Shown in pieces: positions 1 through 8,140 of a DNA stretch of 64,000 nucleotides. The DNA lies in NCBI RefSeq assembly GCF_041903755.1, contig NZ_JBBWVE010000006.1:62001-126000 (forward strand), given 5' to 3'. Every line of letters starts with the position of its first letter. Positions within the stretch are counted from its first letter, which is position 1. The notes beneath the pieces are model-generated. The model searched no databases. It was not told the origin of the DNA and saw nothing but the letters and a program-made list of their open reading frames with translations. Source of the stretch: Thiocapsa roseilacustris. Its GTDB lineage: Bacteria; Pseudomonadota; Gammaproteobacteria; Chromatiales; Chromatiaceae. The translations under genes were made by a program, and so were the position numbers.

Positions 1-1440
1 GCGGCTCGGGTTCGTGCCCCGGATCGCGCCGAGGATCCGTGTGGTGGAGCGCCCTGGCAGCAGGTCGAGGACGCGCACCTCGCCGCCGTTTGCGCGGACG
101 CAGTCCGCCCCGGCGATCTCGGCCGGCCGGTAGTCCCCTCCCTTGACCAGCAGATCAGGCTTGACCCGGCAGATGAGTGCCTCGGGCGTATCCTCGGAGA
201 AGGCGCAGACCCAGTCGACCGAGGCGAGACCGGCGAGCACGGCCATGCGCTGCTCGATGCCGTTGATCGGTCGCTCCGGACCCTTCAGGCGGCTCACCGA
301 GGCATCGTCGTTGACCGCCACGATCAGCCGATCGCCAAGCCGCTTGGCCTGCTGCAGGTAGGCGACATGGCCCTCGTGCAGGATGTCGAAGCAGCCGTTG
401 GTCATGACGATCCGCTCGCCGGCCGCGCGCGCGGTCTCGACCGCGTCGACCAATGCAGGCTGGTCCAGCACCGTGTGCCATTCGCTGCCCCGATAGGCGT
501 GCTCCAACTCCCGCGCGGCGACCGTCGCGGTGCCCAGTTTGCCGACCGCGAGACCGGCTGAGCAGTTGGCCAGTGCGCAGGCCTCGTCGAGTGCGACGCC
601 CGCGCCCAGTGCGGCGGCCAAGGTCGCAATCACGGTGTCGCCGGCACCGGTCACGTCGAAGACCTCGCGAGCCCGTGTAGGCAGGTGCAGCGCTTCGGCA
701 TCCGGGCGCAGCAGCAGCATGCCGCGCTCGCCCAGAGTGATCAGCATGGCCTCCAAGTCGAGCTCGGCACGCAGCTGCTGGCCCCGCTCGATCAGCGCGA
801 CATCGTCGGCGCAGACACCGACGATCGCTTCCAGCTCGGTCCGATTCGGGGTCAGGAGTGTGGCGCCGCGGTAGCGCGTGAAATCCAGTCCCTTGGGGTC
901 CACGAGCACGGGTTTGCCGCCGTTCAGCGCCAGTGCGATGAGACGCTGCGGGTCCGCCAGCGTCCCCTTGGCGTAGTCCGAAAGGACCAGGAGGTCGCTG
1001 GCATCGAGCGCCTCCGCGACCAGCGTCGGCAGCGGGTCGTCGCCGAGCGGCGTCAAGGGCGCCTCGAAATCCAATCGGATCAGTTGTTGATGCTGGCTCA
1101 AGACCCGCAGCTTGGTGACGGTGGGCACATCCGCGCGTCTGTGCAGCCGGGTGCGGATGCCCTGCATACCGAGTCGTGCGGCCAGCACATCGGCCGCTTC
1201 GTCGTCGCCCGTCACGCCCGTCAGGGTGACATGGCAGCCCAGCGCGGCTAGATTCAGCGCCACGTTCGCCGCACCGCCCGGGCGGTCTTCCACCCGCGCG
1301 ACGTGCACCACCGGCACCGGGGCCTCGGGCGAGATCCGACGGGTCGCGCCGCTCCAATAGCGGTCGAGCATCAGGTCGCCGGCCACCAGGATACGGGCGC
1401 GAGAAAAATCCGGGAAAGGATGAGTCGAAGTCGGGGGCAA
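1..1440 (-). CDS. hldE: Bifunctional heptose 7-phosphate kinase / heptose 1-phosphate adenylyltransferase, C-terminal end cut by window
   Basis: Makes ADP-heptose for the lipopolysaccharide inner core: the N-terminal ribokinase-fold domain phosphorylates heptose 7-phosphate and the C-terminal domain adds AMP. The minus strand reads LVAGDLMLDRYWSG near the N terminus, the sugar-kinase signature DVTGAGDT in the middle, and the nucleotidyltransferase motif NGCFDILHEGH (HxGH type) near base 390. The frame is open to base 1, where it reads RGTNPSR, so only the last residues are missing. I chose TTG at 1440, giving LPPTSTHPFPDFSRARIL before the kinase core; the first internal ATG (near 1372) falls inside the conserved core and is too late. 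A 400-codon open frame at 155-1357 on the same strand is a shadow. Identity is firm; the start is not. Confidence 0.93.
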   Translation of the reverse strand, partial: MPPTSTHPFPDFSRARILVAGDLMLDRYWSGATRRISPEAPVPVVHVARVEDRPGGAANVALNLAALGCHVTLTGVTGDDEAADVLAARLGMQGIRTRLHRRADVPTVTKLRVLSQHQQLIRLDFEAPLTPLGDDPLPTLVAEALDASDLLVLSDYAKGTLADPQRLIALALNGGKPVLVDPKGLDFTRYRGATLLTPNRTELEAIVGVCADDVALIERGQQLRAELDLEAMLITLGERGMLLLRPDAEALHLPTRAREVFDVTGAGDTVIATLAAALGAGVALDEACALANCSAGLAVGKLGTATVAARELEHAYRGSEWHTVLDQPALVDAVETARAAGERIVMTNGCFDILHEGHVAYLQQAKRLGDRLIVAVNDDASVSRLKGPERPINGIEQRMAVLAGLASVDWVCAFSEDTPEALICRVKPDLLVKGGDYRPAEIAGADCVRANGGEVRVLDLLPGRSTTRILGAIRGTNPSR

Positions 1441-1551
1441 GATGGGCTCCAGGCGAGGTGACGCGACGAGTCTAGCCGGAAGACCCGGAAGTTTCGAGAA
1501 AGGCTTGGTGGAGCAGTGCAGAGATTCCGAGACCCTCCGAGATCATTCTTC

Positions 1552-1632
1552 GTTGCCGCTGTCGTTGTCGTAGTCGTGGCCGCCGTCGTATCGATGGTCG
1601 ATGACGACAACGACAACGACAACGACAACGAA
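1552..1632. repeat. Low-complexity palindrome of GTCGTT/GACAAC units
   Basis: The left half is built from GTCGTT- and GTCGTA-like triplets. The right half, after a centre near 1597, is four perfect GACAAC hexamers. The halves are largely reverse complements, so the stretch can fold into a long imperfect hairpin. It lies between the divergent hldE and the plus-strand gene at 1858. Its role is unknown. Confidence 0.7.
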
Positions 1633-1716
1633 CGGTCTCGACACATCTGCCGTGCTGCATCAGCGCGTGGAGAGTGGAGAGTAGGCGCCGAGGTCTTCCC
1701 CTCGAGACTCACACCA

Positions 1717-1803
1717 CTCACTCCTCACTCCTCACTCCTCTCTCCTCTCTCCTCTCTCCTCTCTCCTCACTCCTCTCTCCTCTCTCCTCACTCCTCACTC
1801 CTC
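1717..1803 (+). repeat. Heptanucleotide tandem array CTCACTC/CTCTCTC, about 12 copies
   Basis: Consecutive 7-bp units are either CTCACTC or CTCTCTC, from 1717 to about 1800, ending some 55 bp before the ATG at 1858. A 7-bp unit is not a multiple of three, so slippage would shift any reading frame crossing it and change spacing in an upstream region. A GTG-initiated open frame (1516) reads through the array in frame with the downstream gene. Confidence 0.85.
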
Positions 1804-1857
1804 CTTTTGGGTTTATGCTTTCACGAGGCAACCGGACTTCGTTGGAGGGTCATCGTC

Positions 1858-2553
1858 ATGGGACAAGCCGCGCTCAAGCAAGAGGTCGACACACTGCGGG
1901 AGTACATGAAGGAGCTGAGCTACCAGGCCATGCGCACCGAGATGTCGCTGGCCCGTCTGTCCGAGGAGATGCTTGAGTTCAAGGACGAGATGCGCGAATT
2001 CAAGGACGAGATGAGCAGCTTCAAGGACGAGATGAGCAGCTTCAAGGACGAGATGAGCAGCTTCAAGGACGAGATGCTCGCCTTCAACGAAGAGAGCCAG
2101 CGCGAGCGTCGGAGCATGAACAAGCAATGGGGCGATCTCGCCAATCGCCTCGGCACGCTGGTCGAGGACATCGTGGCGCCCAATCTTCCGCGGGTGGCGG
2201 CCGAGCTCTTCTCCTGTCCCGTGGCGGATCTGTTCGGGGTCCGCGTCGTGCGCCGTTTCGGCGGCGAGACCCGCGAGTACGATGCGCTGCTGGTCTGCCC
2301 CGAAGTGGTCTTGGTCAACGAGACCAAGTCACGCCTCACGGATGCGCATGTCGAGGGGATTCTCGAGCGGCTCGCCGAGATCCCCCGTGTCTTCCCCGAG
2401 TACGCCGATCGTCACGCCGTCGGAGTCCTGGCGAGCCTCTATCCGGATGCGGGTGTCGTGCGTCGTGCCACGCGCCGCGGCGTGTTGGTGATGGGCATGG
2501 GCGACGAGACCATGCAGGTCTTGAACCCGGAGGCACTCCGGGCCGGCGCTTGA
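1858..2553 (+). CDS. Coiled-coil protein with PD-(D/E)XK nuclease-like C terminus (DUF3782-like)
   Basis: A 231-residue protein. The first 90 residues are a charged coiled coil (ALKQEVDTLREYMKEL), including five direct repeats of the heptad FKDEMSS or variants. The C-terminal half has TREYDALLVCPEVVLVNETK, in which D, E and the ExK-like NETK fit the PD-(D/E)XK core seen in DUF3782-type proteins. No signal peptide or membrane segment. ATG at 1858 follows TCGTTGGAGGGTCATCGTC, which holds a strong GGAGG ribosome site, so I prefer it to the longer in-frame opening at 1516. It stands alone, convergent to pyrC'. Nuclease activity is inference from the fold pattern; the true function is unknown. Confidence 0.72.
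   Translation: MGQAALKQEVDTLREYMKELSYQAMRTEMSLARLSEEMLEFKDEMREFKDEMSSFKDEMSSFKDEMSSFKDEMLAFNEESQRERRSMNKQWGDLANRLGTLVEDIVAPNLPRVAAELFSCPVADLFGVRVVRRFGGETREYDALLVCPEVVLVNETKSRLTDAHVEGILERLAEIPRVFPEYADRHAVGVLASLYPDAGVVRRATRRGVLVMGMGDETMQVLNPEALRAGA
1978..2082 (+). repeat. Five tandem 21-bp repeats encoding FKDEM(SS)
   Basis: Units start at 1978, 1999, 2020, 2041 and 2062. The three middle units are essentially identical (TTCAAGGACGAGATGAGCAG). Each adds one heptad to the coiled coil, so copy-number change would alter its length without breaking the frame. Confidence 0.9.
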
Positions 2554-2591
2554 GGGCGCCCCGGCACTGGGCTCTGCCTCGATCGTCTCGA

Positions 2592-3890
2592 TCAGCGATC
2601 GCTCGCCCGCTCGAAGACGATGCGTCCATCCAGCACCGTGGCCATGACGCGCCCGTGCATCTGCATGTGGAGAAAGGGGCTGTTCTCGCCGTGGCTCAGG
2701 AGTGTCCCGCGCGTCGGTATCCAGCCGTCATTCGGATCGAAGAGACAGACATCCGCGGTCGCCCCGGGCGAGAGATGCCCGAGGTCCAGACCCAAGATCT
2801 CGGCGGGACCGACGGTAAGTCGGGCGACGACGCCCGGCAGGTCGAGCACGCCTTCGGTGACCAGTCGCAGCGCGAGCGGCAGCAGGGTCTCGAGCCCCGA
2901 GATGCCGGGCGCGGTCTCGGGGAAGGGCAGCAGCTTGGCATCGGCATCGTGCGGCTGGTGGTCCGAGCAGATGGCGCCGATCTCGCCGGCCGCGAGCGCA
3001 TGGCGCAGGGCATCGCGGTCCGCCCGGGTGCGCAGCGGCGGCACCAGATGACAATTGGCGTCGAAGCCGTCCAGGTCGTCTTCGGTGAGGAAGAGTTGGT
3101 GGATGGCGACGTCGCCGCTCGCCTGAACCCCGCGGCCGCGCGCCGCGGCGAGCATCACGGTCGCCCGTGCGGTCGAGAGACCGCGAAAATGGATGCGTGC
3201 GCCGGTCTGGCCGGCCAATGCGAGGTCGCGGGCGACGGCGACCGTCTCGGCGGCCTCCGGGATGCCGGGAAGCCCCAGCCGGGCGCTCACCCGGCCTTCG
3301 TGGGCACAGCCGCCGCTGGTCAGATCGGGGTCTTGCGGGTGCAGGAAGAGCGTCAATCCGAAGGTGGCGGCGTACTCCATCGCCCGTCGCTGCACCTGAG
3401 CGCTGCGGATCGGCCGATCGGCCTGGCTCAACACCGGGCAGCCGGCGAGCTTGAGTGCGGCCATCTCGGTGATCTGTTTGCCGTCGAGGTCTCGGGTCAT
3501 GGCGCCGGCCGGCACGACACGCGCGAAGCCATGCCGCTGTGCGGTCTGCCGAATCAGCTGCGCGACGGCCGGGGTATCGATGACGGGCGAGGTGTCGGGC
3601 GGGCAACAGAGCGTCGTGATCCCGGATGCCGCCGCCGCCCGAGTCTCGCTCGCGATCGTCGCCTTCTGCTCTAGACCGGGCTCGCGCAGCCGGGCGCTGA
3701 GGTCCACGAAACCCGGGCAGACGATCAATCCCCGAGCATCGAGAACGCGCTCCGGTCGAAAACCGGCGGGCGCCTCGCCGATCGCGAGCACGCGCCCGTC
3801 CGCAAGGTGCAGGTCGATCTGCCGGTCGAGCCGGTTGGCCGGGTCGATCAGGCGCCCGCCGCGAATGCTGATGCGCTCGACCTCAGCCAT
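2592..3890 (-). CDS. pyrC: Dihydroorotase-like PyrC', predicted non-catalytic partner of aspartate carbamoyltransferase
   Basis: A 432-residue amidohydrolase-fold protein of the dihydroorotase family. Active enzymes carry a metal-binding HxH in a DxHxHLREPG motif; here the site reads VDLSARLREPG, so both histidines are lost. The later HCED-type and DHAP-type sites are also altered (LHPQDP, SDHQPHD). In Pseudomonas the inactive PyrC' is known to be needed structurally for PyrB assembly; the same role is inferred here, so a separate active dihydroorotase must be encoded elsewhere. ATG at 3890 overlaps the pyrB stop by 8 bases, which supports translational coupling; a GTG-type start at 3902 is possible but overlaps more. 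Last gene of the pyrR-pyrB-pyrC' operon. Confidence 0.93.
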   Translation of the reverse strand: MAEVERISIRGGRLIDPANRLDRQIDLHLADGRVLAIGEAPAGFRPERVLDARGLIVCPGFVDLSARLREPGLEQKATIASETRAAAASGITTLCCPPDTSPVIDTPAVAQLIRQTAQRHGFARVVPAGAMTRDLDGKQITEMAALKLAGCPVLSQADRPIRSAQVQRRAMEYAATFGLTLFLHPQDPDLTSGGCAHEGRVSARLGLPGIPEAAETVAVARDLALAGQTGARIHFRGLSTARATVMLAAARGRGVQASGDVAIHQLFLTEDDLDGFDANCHLVPPLRTRADRDALRHALAAGEIGAICSDHQPHDADAKLLPFPETAPGISGLETLLPLALRLVTEGVLDLPGVVARLTVGPAEILGLDLGHLSPGATADVCLFDPNDGWIPTRGTLLSHGENSPFLHMQMHGRVMATVLDGRIVFERASDR

Positions 3891-4890
3891 TGGTCTCACC
3901 ATCCGTCTTGCCGTCCGCCTGCATAGCGATGTTCTGGGTGCCGATACACATGGACATGACTGCCATGCGGATCGCGATCCCGTTGGTGACCTGCTCGAGG
4001 ATCACCGAGCGGGGCCCGTCGGCGACCTGTGACTCGATCTCGACCCCGCGATTGATGGGCCCGGGATGCATGACGATGGCCTCGGGATGGGCCACGCCGA
4101 GGCGCTCTTCGGTGAGGCCGTACAACTGAAAGTACTCGTGCTCGCTCGGCAGGAGCGCGTTGGTCATGCGCTCGCGTTGCAGGCGCAGCATGATGATGAC
4201 GTCGACATCGCGGATCCCCTCGCGCAGATCGTGAAAGACCCGTACGCCGAGCGCCTCTTCGGCGAATGCCGGAATTAGGGTGCGCGGGCCGATGACCCGT
4301 ACCTCGGCTGCACCCAGGATATTGAGTGCCGCGATCTGGGAGCGCGCAACACGCGAGTGCAGGATATCGCCGACGATGGCCACCCGAAGGTTCGCAAAAT
4401 CCCCCTTGTGGCGGCGGATGGTGAACATGTCCAACATACCCTGAGTGGGATGCGAATAGCGCCCGTCCCCGGCATTGATGACGCTCACGTGCGGCGCGGC
4501 ATGGGCGGCGATGAAATGCGCAGCACCGCTCGATGCGTGGCGCACCACGAACATGTCGACCTGCATCGCCTCGAGGTTGCGCAGCGTATCGAGCAGGGTC
4601 TCGCCCTTGGCGGTGGCGGAGGTGGAGATGTTGAGGTTGAGCACGTCCGCCGAGAGCCGTTTAGCGGCCAGCTCGAAGGTGGTGCGGGTGCGGGTACTGG
4701 TCTCGAAGAAAAGATTGGCGACAACCTTGCCGCGACACAGCGGGACCTTTTTGACCGCCTGCCGTGTCACTCCGAGAAAGCCTTCGGACCGCTCCAGGAT
4801 CTCGACCAAGAGCGCTCGGCTCAGCCCCTCGATCGTTAGAAAGTGTTTGAGGTTGCCCTCCCCGTCGAGCTGCTGGTGACCGGTCTTCAT
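3883..4890 (-). CDS. pyrB: Aspartate carbamoyltransferase catalytic chain
   Basis: Condenses carbamoyl phosphate with aspartate, the committed step of pyrimidine synthesis. The 335-residue protein has the carbamoyl-phosphate motif FFETSTRTRTTFE (STRTR at 65-69), HPTQGMLDMFT around 147-157 and MHPGPINRGVE near 280. This length, with an N-terminal extension relative to the E. coli chain, is usual for the class that works in complex with PyrC'. The ATG overlaps the stop of pyrR by four bases (ATGA) and the gene overlaps pyrC' downstream, so all three form one operon. No pyrI-type regulatory subunit is present. Confidence 0.97.
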   Translation of the reverse strand: MKTGHQQLDGEGNLKHFLTIEGLSRALLVEILERSEGFLGVTRQAVKKVPLCRGKVVANLFFETSTRTRTTFELAAKRLSADVLNLNISTSATAKGETLLDTLRNLEAMQVDMFVVRHASSGAAHFIAAHAAPHVSVINAGDGRYSHPTQGMLDMFTIRRHKGDFANLRVAIVGDILHSRVARSQIAALNILGAAEVRVIGPRTLIPAFAEEALGVRVFHDLREGIRDVDVIIMLRLQRERMTNALLPSEHEYFQLYGLTEERLGVAHPEAIVMHPGPINRGVEIESQVADGPRSVILEQVTNGIAIRMAVMSMCIGTQNIAMQADGKTDGETNG

Positions 4891-5486
4891 CGACGGGCCT
4901 CGCCCTTGGCGCTTGTCGCAGGGGCATCGACCGACGCCTTGTCGGTCTTGGCTGTCGATTTCTTCGCGCTCTGACCGCGCAGCAGAACGAGCGGGTGCGG
5001 TCCGCTGAGCTTGATCTGCTCGCCCGGCTCGAGCTTGGCATGCGGGCCGACGACGTTCGGCTCGATCGGCAGCTCGCGCCCGTCGCGCTCGGAGAGGGTG
5101 ACCAGGATGACCGAGGCCGGCCGGCCGTAGTCGAACAGGACATTCAGTGCGGCGCGGATGGTGCGACCGCTTTGCAGGACATCGTCCACCAGGATCAGAT
5201 GGCGGTCGTCGATCCCGACCGGCAGATACGAGGGGCGCACCTGAGGATGCATCCCGATGCGGGTGAAGTCGTCGCGGTAGAAGGAGATGTCCAGATGACC
5301 GAGCGGCTCGGTCAGCTCCAACATCTCATGCAGCCGGTCCGCAACCCAGACCCCGCCGGTGTGGATGCCGATCATCAGCGGCGCTTCGATTTCGCGCTCG
5401 GCGATGAGAGCGCGCAGCTCGTCGGCCATCCGGCCGATGATGCTGTCGATCTCGGCGCTGTCTTTCCAGATCTCGGAGTTGATCAC
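4887..5486 (-). CDS. pyrR: Bifunctional pyr operon regulator / uracil phosphoribosyltransferase
   Basis: Phosphoribosyltransferase-fold protein of about 199 residues. The PRPP-binding loop LILVDDVLQSGRTIRAALNV is clear, preceded by the IGIHTGGVWVADRL and FYRDDFTRIG segments typical of PyrR. In Firmicutes PyrR is an RNA-binding attenuator; in gammaproteobacteria its regulatory role is less clear. I place the start at GTG 5486 (VINSEIWKDSAEIDSIIGRM): the open frame continues upstream only through low-complexity hairpin sequence. The last 30 residues (KKSTAKTDKASVDAPATSAK) are a Lys/Ala-rich tail beyond the usual family end. First gene of the pyrR-pyrB-pyrC' overlap set. Confidence 0.93.
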   Translation of the reverse strand: MINSEIWKDSAEIDSIIGRMADELRALIAEREIEAPLMIGIHTGGVWVADRLHEMLELTEPLGHLDISFYRDDFTRIGMHPQVRPSYLPVGIDDRHLILVDDVLQSGRTIRAALNVLFDYGRPASVILVTLSERDGRELPIEPNVVGPHAKLEPGEQIKLSGPHPLVLLRGQSAKKSTAKTDKASVDAPATSAKGEARR

Positions 5487-5521
5487 GGACGCATGCTCGG
5501 GGTTGGGTGCTGCGCAAGTGG

Positions 5522-5615
5522 CGAGTGGTGAGTGGTGAGTGAATTGAAGTGATGATTGGTGATTGGTTTGAGTCAAGATGGCATGCCTCGCTGGCCACTC
5601 ACCACTCACCACTCG
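5522..5615. repeat. 20-bp perfect inverted repeat between ruvX and pyrR
   Basis: Left arm CGAGTGGTGAGTGGTGAGTG at 5522-5541 is the exact reverse complement of 5596-5615, around a 54-base loop. Each arm is itself a short tandem of GTGGTGA-type units. It lies just after the ruvX stop and before the pyrR GTG. It could act as an mRNA hairpin upstream of pyrR, but there is no T-run. Confidence 0.9.
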
Positions 5616-5616
5616 T

Positions 5617-6036
5617 TTACGCCGGTCCTTGCTCGCACAGCCAGGTTTCCAGGATCAGGGCGGCGGCAACCGCATCGACCGCATCCCGGTCGGCGGAGCG
5701 TCCGCCCGGCGTCTCCGCGAGCTGCCGCCGCGCCTCGATCGAGGTCAGGCGCTCGTCGATGAGATGCACGGCGAGGCGGAAACGTCCTTCGAGCTGACGC
5801 CCGAACCGATGGACCTGAGCGGACCAGTCGACCTCCTTGTCGTCCATGGTGAAGGGCAGTCCCAGCACGAAGGCCTCGGGTTGCCACTCGCGCACCAAGG
5901 CGGAGATACCGACCCAATCCGGCTTGTCGTTGCGGCTGCGCAGCGTGACCAAGGGTGTGGCCGAGCGGGTGATGGTCTGACCGACCGCAATACCGATCTT
6001 GCGCGGACCGAAGTCGAAACCCAGTAGGGTGGTCAT
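5617..6036 (-). CDS. ruvX: Putative Holliday junction resolvase / pre-16S rRNA nuclease (YqgF family)
   Basis: A 139-residue RNase H-fold protein, the usual length. The N terminus LLGFDFGPRKIGIAVG carries the first catalytic Asp; further conserved pieces are VLGLPFTMDDKEVDWS and HLIDERLTSIEARRQL, and a late acidic residue sits in SADRDAVDAVAAALIL. The family is linked to pre-16S rRNA end processing and, by fold, to junction resolution. It lies 48 bp after algH and directly before the inverted repeat upstream of pyrR, the order seen in many gammaproteobacteria. Confidence 0.95.
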   Translation of the reverse strand: MTTLLGFDFGPRKIGIAVGQTITRSATPLVTLRSRNDKPDWVGISALVREWQPEAFVLGLPFTMDDKEVDWSAQVHRFGRQLEGRFRLAVHLIDERLTSIEARRQLAETPGGRSADRDAVDAVAAALILETWLCEQGPA

Positions 6037-6084
6037 GCCATTCTCGAACGAGATCGATCCGATGGTTGGCCGTCCGGGCGCGAT

Positions 6085-6648
6085 CTACGCGTGTCCGGCT
6101 TCGCCGCTGAGCAGGTTGAGGTCGACCCCCAACAGCTGCGCCGCGGCGAGCCAGCGGGCACTCGGGCTCATCCGAAAGATGATCTCGTGACTGGCCGGAC
6201 CGCTCAGCCAGGCATTGGCACTCATCTCTTGCTCCAACTGGCCGCTGCCCCAGCCGGCATAACCCAAAGCGACGAGGGTCAGCTCCGGGCCTTCGCCGGA
6301 GGCGATGGCCTCAAGGACGTCGCGCGAGGTGGTGACGCTGATATCCGACGTGATGCTCAAGGTCGAATCGAAGGTTGGCCCGGAGGTGTGCAGCACGAAA
6401 CCTCGATCGGTCTGGACCGGTCCACCTTGATAGACGGGGATCTGCTCGACGCTCGGGCGCAACGCGACGATCTCGAGCTGGTCCAACAACTCGCCGAGCC
6501 TGACATCGAGCGGGCGGTTGATCACGATGCCCATGGCGCCCTGATCCGTGTGCTCGCAGACATAGGTCACCGTTCGCGAGAAATTCGGATCCTGAAGACC
6601 CGGCATCGCGATCAGGAAGTGGTTGGTGAGCGAGGTGCTGAATGACAT
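6085..6648 (-). CDS. algH: UPF0301 family protein AlgH/YqgE
   Basis: A 187-residue cytoplasmic protein. It opens with TNHFLIAMPGLQDPNFSRTV and continues with GAMGIVINRP, VYQGGPVQTDRGFVLH and ALGYAGWGSGQLEQE, all hallmarks of the AlgH/YqgE family. The name comes from an old association with alginate regulation in Pseudomonas; the biochemical function is not established. The position between tonB and ruvX is the conserved one. Confidence 0.95.
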   Translation of the reverse strand: MSFSTSLTNHFLIAMPGLQDPNFSRTVTYVCEHTDQGAMGIVINRPLDVRLGELLDQLEIVALRPSVEQIPVYQGGPVQTDRGFVLHTSGPTFDSTLSITSDISVTTSRDVLEAIASGEGPELTLVALGYAGWGSGQLEQEMSANAWLSGPASHEIIFRMSPSARWLAAAQLLGVDLNLLSGEAGHA

Positions 6649-6808
6649 GGCGTTAGTATCCGGGTCGGGGAGATCTCAAGCAAGCCCGAGCGTGGGCTTG
6701 CGGCAACTGCATGCCCGGGATAGAGTCGCTCAACAACTCATGTTCAGGGGCTCAAGAGTCCGCGGTTTCCAACAAACGTCGGCGTTTTCCTGCGAGTTTA
6801 CGCGTATC

Positions 6809-6961
6809 TACCGTTTCGAGCAGATCGACAAGCGCTTCGAGCAGCTCGACCGTCGATTCGACGAGTTGATCAAACGCAACGACCGCCATATTCTGTGGTT
6901 GATCGGCTTCATCATCACCATCGCCGCCTTGATCATCGCAGCAGGCAAGCTGCTCTGGCCT
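6809..6961 (+). pseudogene. Fragment of a coiled-coil, single-membrane-helix protein
   Basis: The plus strand encodes YRFEQIDKRFEQLDRRFDEL followed by a hydrophobic segment (ILWLIGFIITIAALIIAAG). This is the C-terminal end of a Bdr/DUF1640-like family in which repeated KRFEQ(I/L)D units precede a terminal helix. The frame is open from about 6623, but upstream residues resemble nothing and downstream it runs over the tonB 3' end, so I read it as a relic rather than a working gene. A short functional ORF from ATG 6740 cannot be excluded. Confidence 0.5.
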
Positions 6962-7011
6962 TGCTGGAGGGCGGTTTTCGCAGTGCCTGATTCCCGCTCC
7001 GCATGCCCTGC

Positions 7012-8136
7012 TTATTGCTCCCACCCCAATCCGCCGCCGCGCAAAAACTGCCAGGTCCGCACGATATCGAGCACGTCCGTCTCCTCGGCGATGTCGGGCG
7101 GGAAGGGCGCGTAGGGTGCCGCAAGCTCCACGATCCGCACGGCCGCCTCGTCGAGCAGGTCGTAACCCGAGGAGCGCACGACCCGAATTTGCTCCACACT
7201 GCCGTCCGAGCGCACGGCAACATGCAGGATGAGGCTGCCGAACATGCGTTGATCCCGCGCCGCTTGCGGATAGTTGAGGTTGCCGATGCGCTCCACCTTG
7301 CGCGCCCACGCGCCAAGATAGCTTGCATACCGAAACTCCCGCGTGCTCGCGCTCACCGATTTGCGCCGGACCCGGCTTGCGTAGGCGGCGGTCTTGGCTT
7401 GGAGGTTGGCCGTGAGTCGATCGATTTCCTCGCCGCGGCTGGCGAGGATCGCAGCTGCGTCGACCGGCGTTTCCCGGGCGAACATCTCCCGTGCGGCCAT
7501 CGGGTCGGGAGGAGGGAGTGGCTCGGGTTGGATCTCTGGCGCGGGTTCGGGCGGAGGCTCCAATCGTGCGAGCGTCTCGAGGTCCAACGCCGGCGGCTCA
7601 GTAATCTCTGTCGGGTCCGGAATAACCGTCTCGACACCGATCGGCTCGAGAGGCGGATCGACGGCGTCTGCATCGAGCGTGCTCGGGGGCGGCTCCGGTA
7701 CGACCGGATCCCGATCGGCCAATGTGTCGGTCTCCGGTTCTAGCTCGACAGGAGACTCCTCGACCGACTCCGTCTGCGTCTCGGAGATCGGCGTCGGTGG
7801 CTCTGTCGTCGCGATGTCTTCCGAGACGATCGGGATCGGATCGTCGTAGACCGCATTGCCGCTGGATGACGCGCCCAACCGATCGATCCGAGAGAGGGCC
7901 GCGTTCGGGGCCGCTGCACCCCGACCGGCGTCGCGCAAGATCAAGATCTCCAGCGCCGTTTCCGAGACGCTGCTGGCCTCGCGCCGGGGTGGCTCGAAGG
8001 AGACGAGGGTGATCGCACCGACATGCAGCAGCGTTGCGGCCAACAGGGCAAACGAGAGGGTCAAGCCCGAGGAGTCGTGACCGGGCGTCGCGAGGAGCGC
8101 ACGCGGAATCTGCGGATCGGTCGAGCGGGTGGGCAT
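7012..8136 (-). CDS. tonB: TonB-like energy transducer
   Basis: A 374-residue periplasm-spanning protein that would pass proton-motive energy from ExbB/ExbD to outer-membrane receptors. It has an N-terminal anchor (LTLSFALLAATLLHVGAITL), a long Pro/Glu-rich linker (about residues 90-220), a helical segment and a C-terminal TonB fold with YASYLGAWARKVERIGNLNY, GSLILHVAVRSDGSVEQI and VVRSSGYDLLDEAAVRIVE. I start at ATG 8136 (MPTRSTDPQIP); the 35 codons before it are palindromic repeat sequence, not conserved coding sequence. No exbB/exbD lie nearby. A tonB-type gene between gshB and algH also occurs at the Pseudomonas locus. Confidence 0.92.
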   Translation of the reverse strand: MPTRSTDPQIPRALLATPGHDSSGLTLSFALLAATLLHVGAITLVSFEPPRREASSVSETALEILILRDAGRGAAAPNAALSRIDRLGASSSGNAVYDDPIPIVSEDIATTEPPTPISETQTESVEESPVELEPETDTLADRDPVVPEPPPSTLDADAVDPPLEPIGVETVIPDPTEITEPPALDLETLARLEPPPEPAPEIQPEPLPPPDPMAAREMFARETPVDAAAILASRGEEIDRLTANLQAKTAAYASRVRRKSVSASTREFRYASYLGAWARKVERIGNLNYPQAARDQRMFGSLILHVAVRSDGSVEQIRVVRSSGYDLLDEAAVRIVELAAPYAPFPPDIAEETDVLDIVRTWQFLRGGGLGWEQ

Positions 8137-8140
8137 GACT

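Noticed and set aside
155..1357. A 400-codon minus-strand open frame rich in Arg and Gly
   Set aside because: It is a shadow of hldE, whose true frame carries all kinase and nucleotidyltransferase motifs; this frame has none.
2127..3674. A 515-codon plus-strand open frame
   Set aside because: It crosses from one gene into the antisense of pyrC' and has no motifs; GC-rich codon usage alone explains it.
6675..6698. Hairpin CAAGCCC/GGGCTTG as a terminator
   Set aside because: The stem is only 7 bp and no T-run follows on either strand.
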